The position numbers and the translations under genes are program-made. Positions 46,936 through 58,964 of a stretch of 64,000 nt of DNA are shown piece after piece (within the stretch, counting starts at the first letter, position 1; each line of letters starts with the position of its first letter). The DNA lies in the NCBI RefSeq assembly GCF_000321225.1, contig NW_004450397.1, positions 2,189,439 to 2,253,438 on the forward strand, written 5' to 3'. This DNA comes from Odobenus rosmarus divergens. Its lineage: Eukaryota; Chordata; Mammalia; Carnivora; Odobenidae. A model generated the notes under the pieces. The model saw only the letters and a program-made list of their open reading frames with translations. It had not been told where the DNA came from and made no database searches.

Positions 46936-49900
46936 AAATTTTAATTTTTATCGCTTTTGGCTTAGATGAGAATCCTAATAGGAGATTGTGGTGCATTCTA
47001 AAATATAATATATTTCCCAATGTTTAATCATTCAGTGTTTAAAAAAAACTGTAGTTAAAAAACTGATTCCCAGTAGACTCAGCCCTACTTGGAATGATTT
47101 CAAACATTTTGATTTAATGACTTTTCTCCAGGACCCTGATATCCAGGTACTGTCTTCCAGTTGACACCCAGTAGATATTGATATAACAGATCAAAATTGC
47201 TTCTAATTGATGTCAAAAATTCTTTATATTTCAAATTTCCCATCAATGTCAAGGGCTTACTTTCATCACCAAAGACAAATATATGCCAATTTAGAAGCTG
47301 AGGTAGTGGACAAATAATGGCAAATAAGGGAGAAATTGATTGTTTCTATAGTGGCTATTGATATATCTTTGAGTAATATTCAGAACACTGGGTTGTAATT
47401 TAAAATTACTCATGGGTCAATACTTTGTAGATATGTCTAAAACTAGTATCTTTATCATTTCATAGGTTATTGGAACTGGTTAGTGATCTAAGGGGAGAAG
47501 TTATTTGCCTTGGTAAGATGTTGGTGGTAGAAGCTGTGCTATGCTGGGTCATATACTCTTATCCTGATGCCATAAAGTTTTTAATAAAATAAATCATATT
47601 GATAGAGTCTACTGTTCATCAGAGAAGGAGGGGTTTAAACTATATTCTTCTCTTTTACAATTTGCTTTTATCTTTGAGCTCCTGGCTTAGTCTTGACATC
47701 CTTTAGTTGATGTCAGGTCCCTAGCCTTGCAACTGTTCCTCAATTGGACATTACTTGCCAAAACCATCCAATTAGCTCCTTATCAGAAAGTTGGATAACT
47801 GACAATCATAATTAACACAAAAAATCCCAGATCAAGAGCCACATTTACTAAGCGCTAATAAGAATCTCTGAACAGTATCTGTGGTACGATTAGTTTGGAT
47901 GTATTGACACTCTACAAAGTTTCTATGAATAATAACAGGAGTATTTCAATGATCTTCTGAATGATTATATAAAGTGGAAATTTATATGTGTTTCAATTAG
48001 TGATCATTGATTTCTACCTTAATTTTCAAATATATTTATTAAAAGTCAATCTTAAAGCACACATGCACACTTACACACACACACACACACTCACACACAT
48101 ACACACCATTGTATCCTAAGTAGGCAGTGCTTGGCACATCTAGTCTGGTTGCATGAATTATAAAGAAAAAATCAACATATACTTATGGAGAAAGTGCTCT
48201 CCCTGCTCCCATCTACATTCAAACTAAAATTTAATTGTTCCATCTTATCCTATGTAAGTCTATAAAGTGATTAAAATGGGATAGGAAAATCAGAAAAGAT
48301 CTCAGGCAGCTATAAAAAAATAGCTTGTGTTTCTTTAAAGCATAAGATTATCAATAAATATTCATAAAATGAACAGTGTTACACTGTGTTACAGATATTA
48401 GAAAAATTTGACTCCATTACTACCGTCAATGAAATTACGAGTAATTTTAAAATGCAACAATATTGAAGCAATCAGAGAATATGCAATGCATCTGCAATTT
48501 ATAATATCAGGTAGGGTATTCTGGGTGACTCCTAGTTGCTTTTCTTCAATGGTAGCTGGGTATTTGGCTGAGTGGCTCTACCAGACTATCACTCTGATAT
48601 TTGGAAAGCAGACCATGCCTGCTTAGCTTCTAGCTTGAGGGGAAGGAGTTGGAAAAAGCCAAAATGTTACTGACTATAACTGCCCCCACTGCTATAACAA
48701 GATATTATACTGTCAAGAACTGAGTGGTTTAAAACAAGGATAGAAGGACACAGAGGTATTTGTAACACTCAAAAGCTTCTGGATCCCAAACAGTGAGATA
48801 TAAATCTGTCATCCTTATATCCAGGAGTATTGTTTCAGATGCCCTTAAAATTAAGTTGAGTGAGGAAAATAAAGCAGGTTTAAGAACTATGTTTAGGAAA
48901 GTAATTTGTGATTACTGCTGCATTACATTGACTGGAAGCAAATATGTTGGAAACTTTGGGAGTTTTTGAGAGAATTTTATTCTATTCTTAATAACCCTGA
49001 CTCTTCAGACTCTTCAAACTGTAAAATGGTCCTCAGGGCCCTGAACTTGCATCCAAAGGAAGTTCACTTCTAGTATTTTACAGTGTACCATGAAGGCACA
49101 GGCCATAGCGCCCACTTTAAATCTGGTCATAGAGGATAATGGACAAGAAAAAAAACCTTCCATGACAAAGCCAGAGGCCACAAAGAACCATGGGCACAGA
49201 AGCTCCTTTTAGGAAAAGAGACATGATTCAATCAAAGAATTTTCTTCAGTGCCATGGCAAAGTTCCTCATGATGCCTGCCCAGGATTCTATCACTATTTA
49301 GACTAGCGACTCTTGTACATTCCCCATTTTTCTACTTTTGTATTGGAGTTTGTGTTGCAGTTATTCTGTCCTTGCTTCAATGTACATTTTTTGTGGTGAT
49401 GGAGAAGGTAGAAAATGTGTCTGTTATTTGGTTGGTCACCAGAACATGAGATGCCTCTGACCCCAGTGGAGCAGACTGGGCATCATGCAGAGAGCACGCA
49501 TCGTGAGATACATGCAGTAAAGGAGTAGCACTTTGTATTGTCTCCTTTGGTGCACAGGGTGGGAGGTCAGTGAAAACATGTGGAAGGAAGGATGGCATAG
49601 ATGTTGGGTGGGCAAAAGGCCACACTGTGGCAGAGACTACTAGCTGTTCACCAGAAGCCACTCTCTCCTTCTTCCATTTATTAGTTGGGTGCCTGGCCGA
49701 CTATCTAACTTTTTTTTCTTGGCCTCCTTTTAGTTAAGTGTGGTTATGGTACTAAGTTATCTATAACAGAGTATTAGATGAAGTGATATGTGCCATTTCT
49801 ATGTTCTTTTCCCCTTGTGGTAAGATAGGCTATCAATGAGAAGGACAAGAGTAATCTTAGAAGCCAATTACTGAAAATGACAGAGCAATCATCCATCTGC

Positions 49901-50575
49901 TTGAAGTAAAGCCAGCCCCATGCTCTACCTCCAGTGGGCCTGCAACATGCTCTGGACTCTTAAGCAATAAGAAAATAAACTTCTCTTTTGTTTGAGACAA
50001 ACAGAATCTTTCCAGTCTATTTGTTATAGCACTTTAGCCTGCCCAGTCCAAAATTAGTTACCCATGACTATTTGTCCAGTGATATGTTTTCCCCTCATGA
50101 CATAGTAATAAGGCAACTAAGACAAGCCCTGCCACTGTTCTCAGTATTATTTGGATGGAGTAGTAATAGAAATTTGGTACTGGTAATAAATGGCTATTCA
50201 ATTCCCTCTACTTTTTCTCCCTTGCTCTTTCTATTTCCCATCCTTAATTCTGTTGCAATACTGTTGGAGCCTCTAAAATTCTACATGCCAATAACAATAC
50301 TTGTAAGTCAAATAATTGGTTTGCATGGAAGTTAATGCCTGTAAAAATAGTAAATTATAAGACAATATGCAACTATTAAATGTTAGTGTCTCCATTAGTG
50401 GGAAACTGATCCAATAATAATGATTTCATTTAAACAATAAAGAAATACTGAGAATCTCAATTTTATAGTAGCGTTGACTATATTTACTGACAAGAACCAG
50501 TTTTGCTGATTGCAGTTAAGCTGATAGAATACAAATATTACCTTTCATGTAGTTGACCTTACAGGTTTGTTTTTC
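46936..50575. repeat. Mostly unassigned DNA with (CA)n at 48058-48107 and a possible MLT1 piece at about 48685-48745
   Basis: The CA tract is interrupted by TT, TC and T. 'cactgctataacaagatatt ... gagtggtttaaaacaa' resembles the antisense end of an MLT1 LTR. The text around 49950-50040 ('...aacttctcttttgtttgaga') may be the end of another old LTR. No gene was recognised. Confidence 0.45.
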
Positions 50576-50579
50576 AAAA

Positions 50580-51410
50580 TTTATTTTGAAGTAAATATGC
50601 ATTGAGCACTCTGTTATGTGCATTGTTCTAGTTACCAAGCTACAGCAGTGAACAAAATTGACAAAAAGCTCCTGTTTTCATGTAGATGGCTTTCTATTGG
50701 GAGGCAGAAAATAAGTCAAAAAAATAATTATGTATTTAAAAGTCTTAAGTTTGGTAGAGAAAAAAATAAAATATGAAAATTGTAAAGGAATGGTGGGATT
50801 AGGAAGAATTGCAATTTTAAACAGGATGGTCAGGGAAATTCTCACTATAAAGTTGCTATTTGAGTAAGGTAAGAGAGCAAGCCAAGAAGATATCTAGGAA
50901 AACATTTCAAGCTTTCCTTAGTAGTGAGCTCCCCTCTGGTGGTAGCAAGACTTACATGACTAAGGAACAGGAAGGGGGCCAATGTGTCTGGAGTAGTGTG
51001 AGCAGATGAGTAAATGGCAGAGATAAGGCAGTTAGTTATATGGGGGTGCACATATGACACAAGATCTTGTAGCTTATTTGAGTGACTTGACCTTTATTCT
51101 CAAGGGGATAGGAAAGCACTGGAGGATTTTGAACAGAACAGTCACATAATCTGTTTTACACTTTAACAAGATGACTCTGGTTACTATGCTGAGATGGCAC
51201 TGTGGCAGGAGAAGGGTGGGGGAACAAAGATAAGGCAAGAAGACTGGCTGGGAAGCTATTGCCACAGTCTAGGCCAAAGACATTAAAGGTTTGCACCATA
51301 ATGGGAATAGTGAGGATAATAAGAATTTTTGTATTCTGGATAGATTTGGAAGACAAAACCAACAGGAATTGCTGAGGAATTGTGTATTGAAAGAGAAAGA
51401 GAAAATAAAT
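50580..51410 (-). repeat. Long L2 element (antisense, about 830 bp)
   Basis: From 'tatgcattgagcactctgtt' through 'tggtcagggaaattctcact', 'aagagagcaagccaagaaga', 'ggccaatgtgtctggagtag', 'gaaagcactggaggattttg', 'acaagatgactctggttact' to 'aaccaacaggaattgctgag', the order is the complete reverse complement of the L2 3' region. The minus-strand frames here are remnants or chance. Confidence 0.85.
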
Positions 51411-51880
51411 CACCCTGTTAAATTTTGAGACACCTGAAAATCAAAAAGTTCATTCTCTTTATGCTGGAACACTATCATAAACTTTATAAAATATTTTTCC
51501 AAGCAGATTCATCAACTGACATTCCAGAAAAGGCTGTAGAATGAGGAATGCCTTCTCATTTTTCATCTAACAGGTGATTTCAATTGAAGAGACTTGAAAG
51601 TTCCTTCCTGCCCACTAGCATTGCTTCCTTCTTAATTTAATAATTCATTTCTAATCATAACCCCTGGGCTGGATGAGATGAGAGAAACAGAAGGCTATGG
51701 ATGAAGGGAACAGCTAAAATTAAGAAAAGGGAAATGTAAAATATTAAGATTCTCTTATGGTGAGTTATCTTCTTTTAATATATGTACCATCAATTTCTTT
51801 TGGGCAAATAATACACCCATGTAGACTCTAAAAAATGGGAAAAAATTATTTTTATTATAACAATTAGTAATAATAAGATA

Positions 51881-52275
51881 GCACCAAATAAATTATGAAA
51901 ATGGAGTGTAGTATTTATAATATACAATATTTCATTAATAATATGTTCATGTTCTTTATGATTCATTTGCAAAGTTGGATATATTAGAGATGAAGGACAT
52001 ATTGTACAATATTAATGGTTTTAAAACATAATGTATGCAAACAATGAATCGTGGAACACTACATCAAAAACTAACGGTGTAATGTATGGTGATTAACATA
52101 ACATAATAAAAGAAAAGAAAAGAAAAAACATAATGTAAGAAGTATTAAGACTCGGGCAAAGTTGGATATATTAGAGATGAAGGACATATTGTACAATATT
52201 AATGATTTTAAAACACAATGTAAGGAGTATTAAGACAGGGCATGGATTATTGGTATATTAATACCTGCCTGGTAT
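51881..52275. repeat. Local duplication, copy 1: tandemly duplicated and interrupted by an L1 tail
   Basis: 'gcaccaaataaattatgaaa' through 'gattcatttgcaaagttgga', 'tattagagatgaaggacata' and 'gcatggattattggtatatt' matches 55071-55264. Here the block 'gcaaagttggatatattaga ... agtattaagac' occurs twice, at 51969-52154 and 52156-52246. The first unit is split by the L1 fragment. Family unknown. Confidence 0.85.
52036..52124 (+). mobile_element. 89-bp L1 3' terminus (extremely 5'-truncated)
   Basis: 'tgcaaacaatgaatcgtgga' through 'atgtatggtgattaacataa' and an A/G tail are the last bases of the carnivore L1, as at 45885-45960. 'aaaacataatgta' at 52023-52035 and 52125-52137 is a perfect target-site duplication. 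Confidence 0.95.
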
Positions 52276-53000
52276 TGTAAAGCCCCCCAGTTTGCCTTCT
52301 TTTACTTGAAAAGGCACCCAAGGTATATATTAATAGGCTGCTAAAGGAATCCTTGAAACATAATTTTGTTACATTAAAAGGAATGGTAACATACTCAAAT
52401 TGACCTCTTGTGATCAATTTATCCTTTTCCATGGATAACAAATCAATTATTACATGTTCTTGGATTTTTGTTTATATTTAAATGAATAGTTTCCCCTTGT
52501 AATATAGGCTTTAAATTATACCCACATATTATCGAACATATATATAGATAAGCATAAAAAATAAAAAAAATAAAATAGTATATGTTTTTTCACTCTCATC
52601 TTCACCTCAAAACAGTACATAATTAATAAGCATTATTGAAGAAATATCTATTTTATGAAGAAAAATATGTTAGAGCTGAAGTTCAGATGTCATTTAGTAA
52701 ATTATAGAATGATTAAAAAATCATGAAGTTTTCACAACTAATATGGCTTTGTGTGTATGTGTGAAGAATGATTCAAGCAACAGTGTCCACTGCAGTGAAT
52801 TTGATGTCAATGTACTTTCACATCAATGTACCTGGGTTAACCAATAAAAGAGGTAGATGTCATTAAGATTTCAAAATTCGGCCCTACACGTTTATAAAAC
52901 AAATACCGTTTCATATAAATGAGTTCTATAATTTGTATTTAACTTGTGCTAAATAAGGTGCACTCTCTGTTATCTTACAAACCAGATAAACTGTATATTA
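52276..53000. other. Unassigned intronic DNA
   Basis: No gene or repeat family recognised. Confidence 0.4.
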
Positions 53001-53012
53001 GAAATAATTTGG

Positions 53013-53222
53013 GGGGTGCCTGAGTGGCTCAGTCAGTTAAGGATACAACTCTTGGTTTCACTTGAGGTTGTGATCTCAGGGTCGTGAGATCCAGCCCCTC
53101 GGGCTCCACGCTCAGCAGAGAGTCTGCCTGAGATTCTTTCCCCACACTCTTCCTCTCCCTCTGCGCTTCCCCCTGCTTGGGCTCTCTCTCTCTCTAAAAT
53201 AAACAAAATCTTAAAAAAAAAG
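53013..53222 (+). mobile_element. CAN SINE (sense, diverged)
   Basis: 'gggtgcctgagtggctcagt', 'acaactcttggtttcacttg' and 'gctctctctctctctaaaat' with an A tail. The 12-bp duplication 'gaaataatttgg' is perfect at 53001-53012 and 53223-53234. Confidence 0.95.
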
Positions 53223-53279
53223 GAAATAATTTGGATGAGTATAGATGAAACTAGGATATTCCAATAAGAGCAAATATAT

Positions 53280-53474
53280 CGGGGTGCCTGGGTGGCTCAG
53301 TTGGTTGAGCGATTGCTCTCGGCTCAGGTGATGATCCTGGAGTCCCGGGATCGAGTCCTGCATCAGGCTCCCCGCTCAGCGGGACGTCTGCTTCTCCCTC
53401 TGGCCCTCCCCCTTCTCATGTGCTCTCTTTCTCTCATTCTCTTTCTCAAATAAATAAATAAAATCTAAAAAGAA
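53280..53474 (+). mobile_element. Young CAN SINE (sense)
   Basis: Near-consensus: 'ggtgcctgggtggctcagtt', 'cgggatcgagtcctgcatca', 'tttctcaaataaataaataa'. 'aagagcaaatatat' (53266-53279) and 'aagagtgaatatat' (53475-53488) form a target-site duplication with two mismatches. It sits 57 bp after another sense copy. Confidence 0.93.
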
Positions 53475-53488
53475 AAGAGTGAATATAT

Positions 53489-54545
53489 GTATGTTAAAAC
53501 ATATTTTAATACTTTATTACTAACAATCAAAGCAAACAATTTGACATATAAAAAATGCAACACCCCTTTTCCATACCCACCAAAAAAGATCTGGCTAATA
53601 GATGAGTCTTAGTTCTCCTCAGTGCTAATGACTAAAAAAGTGTAGCATATTTCTTCATTAATATATACTAAATAAAAATATATATTAAAATAAAATGATC
53701 TATAGCCATAGTATACATGAGCTAAAAAACTAGAATCACATGTATTTTTATATTTAAAGTTTGATCATATATATGTGTGTGTATGTGTGTGTCTAGCCAT
53801 GTTTTGTATGTATACATTTTAGTATTAATGCCGTGAGTTTAAACATTTAGCTCAAAATTAATTTGAGTTACATAAATAATTGACTATCTTAAATATTTTA
53901 TGTACCTAATCATAAAATGATATTTATTTATTTACCTATGCTTTATCAATGACTACAAAACCAACTTGTTTGAAACCCATTTATTTGAGACAGCAAAAAC
54001 TAAGTATTATCATGCCCCTGAAACATTGTTTTGAAATTACTGAAATGGTTTTCATTTAAAGTAAACTCTAAGATTTGATTCAGTTGTTATTGAAATGAAA
54101 TGAATGTCCAAGTGCATCAAATCAAAATAAAAGAAGTAAACCAGATGATGTAAAAATAGCAAGCAATAAAAATTTAGGTGGGATTAATCTATTTTCTTAT
54201 ATAAAACCATATTATTAGATGGGAAATACTGCCTATTTTGAATAATAATGAATTAGTTTTCTTAAATAAAACACTAGAGAATAAATTTTCATAGAAATTT
54301 CAAATAATTTAATGTGTGTCCTGCATAGAAAATGGACCAGACCATCTTCAGTCAAAGAACATGGAATGATTATCCCCTTGTCTGGCCTTTGGTCACCTTA
54401 CAACCTAGAATGGGTCCTGCAGGAAGCAATACCTCTAGGAGTAATTTCACTTTGTAAAAAAGTCATCGCTTTTCACTTGGCTTACAACTTCTTAATTCAT
54501 TTACTAGATTAGACCACAGAATCGGTAAAAATTACTTTCTTACTT
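53489..54545. repeat. Unassigned A+T-rich DNA with a short (TG)n at 53766-53792
   Basis: The TATATG/TGTG stretch is short and interrupted. The 66-codon frame at 54312-54512 has no recognisable content. Confidence 0.5.
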
Positions 54546-54665
54546 AAAAATTGATTATTTATTCTTTTATTCAGTATTTACCAACTATGTACCGAGTCTG
54601 GGGATATAGCCCTGAACTGGACAGACAAAACTGTAGTTCCAGTAGAGCTTACATTATGGAAGGCG
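54546..54665 (-). repeat. L2 3' fragment (antisense)
   Basis: 'attcagtatttaccaactat', 'ggggatatagccctgaactg' and 'agagcttacattatggaagg' match the reverse complement of the L2 end. Confidence 0.6.
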
Positions 54666-55070
54666 CCACTGATTATCCACACCTTATAAATTATTAGAGA
54701 AGCTCTCTACTTGACCATTAATCTAAAGATTAATTCCTTAGCTCTAGAGATGCAAAACGACTATCATTGAGAGTGACTGGGTTTCTGAAGTATTGTGTGT
54801 CCTACTTCTCTAATATTGGAAAGAACTATAGTCTGAGGAGTAATAGTCACCAATAAGGTGGACATTTAAAATGGTGTGGTGTCTTCTCATCTTTATAAGG
54901 ATGATTTTTTCATTTGCATTTGAGTTTTATTAAGAGCGTGTAGGTTCCCACAACACATAAACATCCCATTTAAGACAGTTTAAAGCAGTTTTCACTGGAA
55001 GAATGAACTTTTCTGTGACGATTCTATTTCAGTTTGGTTTGGGTTATTATGTCAGTTTGTTTTTGAGAGA

Positions 55071-55264
55071 GCACCAAATTAATTATAAAAATTGTTTAAT
55101 ATTTATAAAATACAATATTTTGTTAATATACTTCATATTCTTTATGATTCATTTGCAAAGTTGGTTATATTAGAGATGAAGGACATATTATACAATAATA
55201 ATGTCAGAAGTATTAAGACTCAAGGGCATGGATTATTGGTATATTAATACCTCTCTGGTATCGT
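55071..55264. repeat. Local duplication, copy 2 (single unit)
   Basis: 'gcaccaaattaattataaaa', 'tatgattcatttgcaaagtt', 'attagagatgaaggacatat' and 'ggcatggattattggtatat' parallel 51881-52275 with roughly 10% divergence. It has a single core unit and no L1 insert. This copy probably shows the form before the tandem duplication. Confidence 0.85.
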
Positions 55265-55626
55265 GAGGCTGAGTTAAGTGTAAGGAAGAATATGGTGAAT
55301 TTTAGAATAATATTAGCAAGAAACAATCTAAAATGCATTCAGCAATAACAATTAGAAATAATTGTAAGATGTGATTTATTTATTTGTTTATTTTTACCTC
55401 TGGCTAGTAAAACCACCTAAATTATATAATTTCTTGAGTATATAGACAGATTCTGAAGCATCCAAAAATTCTGTTTTCTTACTCATGCTAAGTAATACAG
55501 TCACTTAAAAATTAAGCTTGAAAGTGTTGAATGAGTTATATATAGTTATTTTATGTATTATTCTCTAAATACATGTCCCAGTAAAATTTCTTATTCATAA
55601 ATTTAAGATTTAAAGTTCCTGTTGGA

Positions 55627-55819
55627 GGGGCACTTGGGTGGCTCAGTCAGCTGTGTGTCTGACTCTTGGTTTCAGCTCAGGTCGTGGTCTCAGGGTTGTG
55701 AGATTGAGCCCCACTTTGGGCTCTGCACTCAGCACAGAGTCTGCTTGAGATTCTCTCTCTCCCTCTGTTCCTCTTTCTCTGTCTCTCTAAAATAAATAAA
55801 TAAATCTTCAGAAAATAAT
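55627..55819 (+). mobile_element. CAN SINE (sense), first arm of an inverted pair
   Basis: 'ggggcacttgggtggctcag', 'tctgactcttggtttcagct', 'gattgagccccactttgggc' and an (AAAT)n tail. 'aaagttcctgttgga' (55612-55626) and 'aaagttactgttgga' (55820-55834) flank it. Confidence 0.94.
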
Positions 55820-55883
55820 AAAGTTACTGTTGGAAATTCATGGTGGTTATCTAAATATGCATTTTAAAAGGTACAGCATTTTA

Positions 55884-55886
55884 TTT

Positions 55887-55917
<31 letters not shown>

Positions 55918-56090
55918 TTTGACAGAGAGAGACACAGCGAGAGAGGGAACACAAGCAGGGGGAGTGGGAGAGGGAGAGGCAGGCTTCTTGTAGAGCAGAG
56001 AGTCCGATGCGGGGCTCGATCCCAGGACCCTGGGACCATGACCCGAGCCGAAGGCAGACGCTTAACCACTGAGCCACCCAGGTGCCCCAT
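55884..56090 (-). mobile_element. CAN SINE (antisense), second arm of an inverted pair
   Basis: A (TTTA)n tail of about ten units, then GA-rich body, 'gatgcggggctcgatcccag', 'gacccgagccgaaggcagac' and 'actgagccacccaggtgccc'. The duplication 'aaggtacagcatttta' is perfect at 55868-55883 and 56091-56106. The 69-codon minus-strand frame here is SINE sequence. Confidence 0.95.
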
Positions 56091-56106
56091 AAGGTACAGC
56101 ATTTTA

Positions 56107-57219
56107 GCCTGGAAACACAAAATATATCATTATATGAAAGCCCTAACTACTGTAAAAGAGTGAGCATTTTACATTTTTTTTCTTAATTATCTTTGCCCAG
56201 ATTTCTGACAATTTTATAAAAGCATCTGATGCTTCCCATTTTAGAGATGATGTATAACTTATTTTGTTGTCTATTCCTATAGCTGTCATGTGACAAATTA
56301 AATTTGCTTTTTAGAGAATATTAATGTCAGTATCTCTAGAATAAATTTAACTTAATTATTTTACATATATGAACTAATGTATCATAGGTATATGCAAAAT
56401 TACAATAAATTATATGTCCCTGCACCAAAGATGCTGCCTGCAGCATGTGTAATATTCATTATGAATTGTAAATTTCTTACACAATAACATTAACAAACAC
56501 ATGTTAATTATGTATGCAGTCATCTTTACTCCTTGCTCTCTTTTCCTCTTACACATTTCTAGTCAGGCTACAAAGTCCTAGACTTGAGGCTTTCAGCAAT
56601 CTCTCCAAAAATAAACTAACTTTATTATCTGGATTATCATGGCTCTTATTATTTATATTCATATTCTTACCACTACAGTTTACCTAAGGATCTAATCCCC
56701 AGACTGGAATGGATTGTTCAGTGTTCCTTTAGAAGCTATTGGGATTAATTCCATTAGACTAACAGCCCTGTTTATTTGGATCACCACAATAAACCAGCTA
56801 TTATATTCTAGATATCGTCCATTTATACACCAATCAGACTTGATCTCTAATTTACCTCTCCTCTCCCACTGTATGCTTTGGAATTCAATACCTGTTATCA
56901 GCAAAATATTTCATATCTTCAATATCTTCAATGTATTCTTTCACCTTCTTGCTTAAACTGACCTCCCTTGAGGAGATCCAGCCCCCTTTTTAATGGAGCC
57001 TCTACTTCCCTCCTCTTAATCCTTCCCCACAGATTTATATCTCCTCCTGAATATTAAGCATGTAAAGTATGTAGATCCTATCTTTGAGGTGCATACATAA
57101 AATGTACTTTAGAGTTTTGCCCACATCATCATATATTAATCCATCTATATAAAATAGTAAAAGTTAAAATTGTTTGGAGTACTGACACAAATACCACCTA
57201 CCACAGGACCTCAGTTTAT
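56107..57219. other. Unassigned intronic DNA
   Basis: No gene or assignable repeat. Confidence 0.4.
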
Positions 57220-57292
57220 TCACTAGTGTGTTCTCAGTACCCAAACAGAGCTTGGATCATACTGGGTAAGTAATAAAGATTTGTTTAATTAA
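57220..57292 (+). repeat. L2 3' end (sense)
   Basis: 'gtgttctcagtacccaaaca', 'gagcttggatcatactgggt' and 'aataaagatttgtttaatta' follow the terminal L2 sequence. Confidence 0.6.
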
Positions 57293-58299
57293 TATATAAA
57301 CTAATGGTTTATGTTCCCACCATGCTCTTCACAGTCAATTCTAGATCACTTTTCCTTACTCTCACCTTCCCCCAAACCACAGCTTTGTAGAAGCACATGC
57401 TTTGAGACTATACCATTAGCCACTTCTCCATTTTATGGTCACATACTTAACCTCCTGGTCATCCCTTTTATATTTTGAATAATTTAGTTCATGGTTTACT
57501 GTCTTCATTGAGTGCAACATCAGTGTCCAAGCAGAAAATTCATCTAATACCTTGGTCTCCCAGTTTCTTCATCCCCTTACTTCCAACACCTTTTAAATTT
57601 TGATTTTAAATTTTCTATTCTGTAAGCACCATCTTCCCCCTCTCTAGCTTGTATACTCTAATATCACCACTCCAACAGTTCTTTCCAGTGGTATTGGTAA
57701 TTCAGTGCCTCCATTGTTTTGTTTTTCTTGCCCTTGATAATTGCCTTCTGTTTCCTTCTTACCCAGAGTGGATCCCAATGTCCATCAGAGTGACCTCTCC
57801 TTCCCATGTAGCTTCAGTTCCCTTGGTCCTCCCTTGCTCCATATTCCTTGCCTGTCAAAACCCCAATTCTGGTTAAGCCAAATTCTCTGCCTACTCTACA
57901 CCTGTACCCGGTAAGCTAAGCATGACTAGAAAAAACAAAAACAAAAGCAAAACAAAATGAACCATGCTGACTGGTTTCACTTTATATTCATCACCTCACA
58001 AGTTGAATCCTACTGCATCTATTCTGTTGATTAACTTTCTACCAGATGAGATGAATATTTCATACTTTCCTTCTGTCTGCAAATTCCTAACAGCTTCCCT
58101 ATTCCTTTTTCCTCCAAGCTGATAATCTGGATTTTTTATATCACTAAGCAAATAAAAGCACTTGGAAGAAAAGTTTCTAATCTTCCACTACCAACTCCAT
58201 CAGTGATTTAGATAGATAGATGATAAATGATAGATAGATAGATAGATAGATAGATATCGATGACAGATATTTTTTTTCCTCTTTCTTTCTCTCCAGGTG
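57293..58299. repeat. Unassigned pyrimidine-rich DNA with (GATA)n at 58210-58256
   Basis: The GATA array has about ten units with two interruptions. The 57.3-57.9 kb part is C+T-rich and may be an old repeat of unknown family. Confidence 0.6.
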
Positions 58300-58655
58300 T
58301 TGGCAGGGTGGTTGTATTCTGGACTGGCTTGCCTGGACAGTGTGGTTTAAGATGGTCTTGTTCACATGTCCAAAGCTTCAGCTGCGATAGCTGGAGTCAC
58401 TCTCCCTGTGGGTCAGCTCTTCATCTTCCAGCAGGCTTGCCTGAGCTTCTCCATGTGGTGGCAATAAGAGTCCAACAACAAGAAAGAGCAATCCCCAGTG
58501 AATAAGAACTTGTTCAAATTTCCTTTTTCTAGTGTCCCATTGACCAAACCAAACAAAATCACATAGCCAACACCAGGGTCAATGTCAAAGGAGACTACCC
58601 AAAAGTGTGCATATAAGGGATAGGAATAATAGCAACTATTTTGTAAATAATCCAT
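58300..58655 (-). mobile_element. MLT1-type MaLR LTR fragment (antisense)
   Basis: 'catcttccagcaggcttgcc', 'tagtgtcccattgaccaaac', 'aaatcacatagccaacacca' and 'caatgtcaaaggagactacc' match the antisense 3' half of an MLT1-family LTR. The frames at 58260-58505 and 58413-58655 are within it. Confidence 0.6.
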
Positions 58656-58920
58656 CCTCTTTCTAACCTTTTATTCCTCTCAGAATCATCTCCTTGCAAA
58701 TATAAATGTAGTATCTATCATACTTATATTTTAGCTATATTTTATATCACAGAATTCAGTTCTTCAGTTGACCTTGCTATTTAAATAGACTTTTATGATC
58801 AGTCTAGGAGAAAATGGAGTCTGACTTTTTGTTCCAATTCTTACAGATGAATTGTTGGAGAAGTTCTTACAAATGCATCATTGGAATAATTTCAGCTTTC
58901 TCTGTTCAGTAAATTTAAAA

Positions 58921-58964
58921 AATTAGATTTTATTTATTTATTTATTTGACAGCGAGAGTACAAG
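58921..58964 (-). mobile_element. CAN SINE tail fragment (antisense)
   Basis: 'agattttatttatttattta' followed by 'tttgacagcgagagtacaag' is only the 3' tail of an antisense CAN SINE. No duplication was found. It borders an old L1. Confidence 0.65.

Noticed and set aside
55911..56120. 69-codon minus-strand frame with a Leu/Pro-rich tail
   Set aside because: It is a translation of the CAN SINE body.
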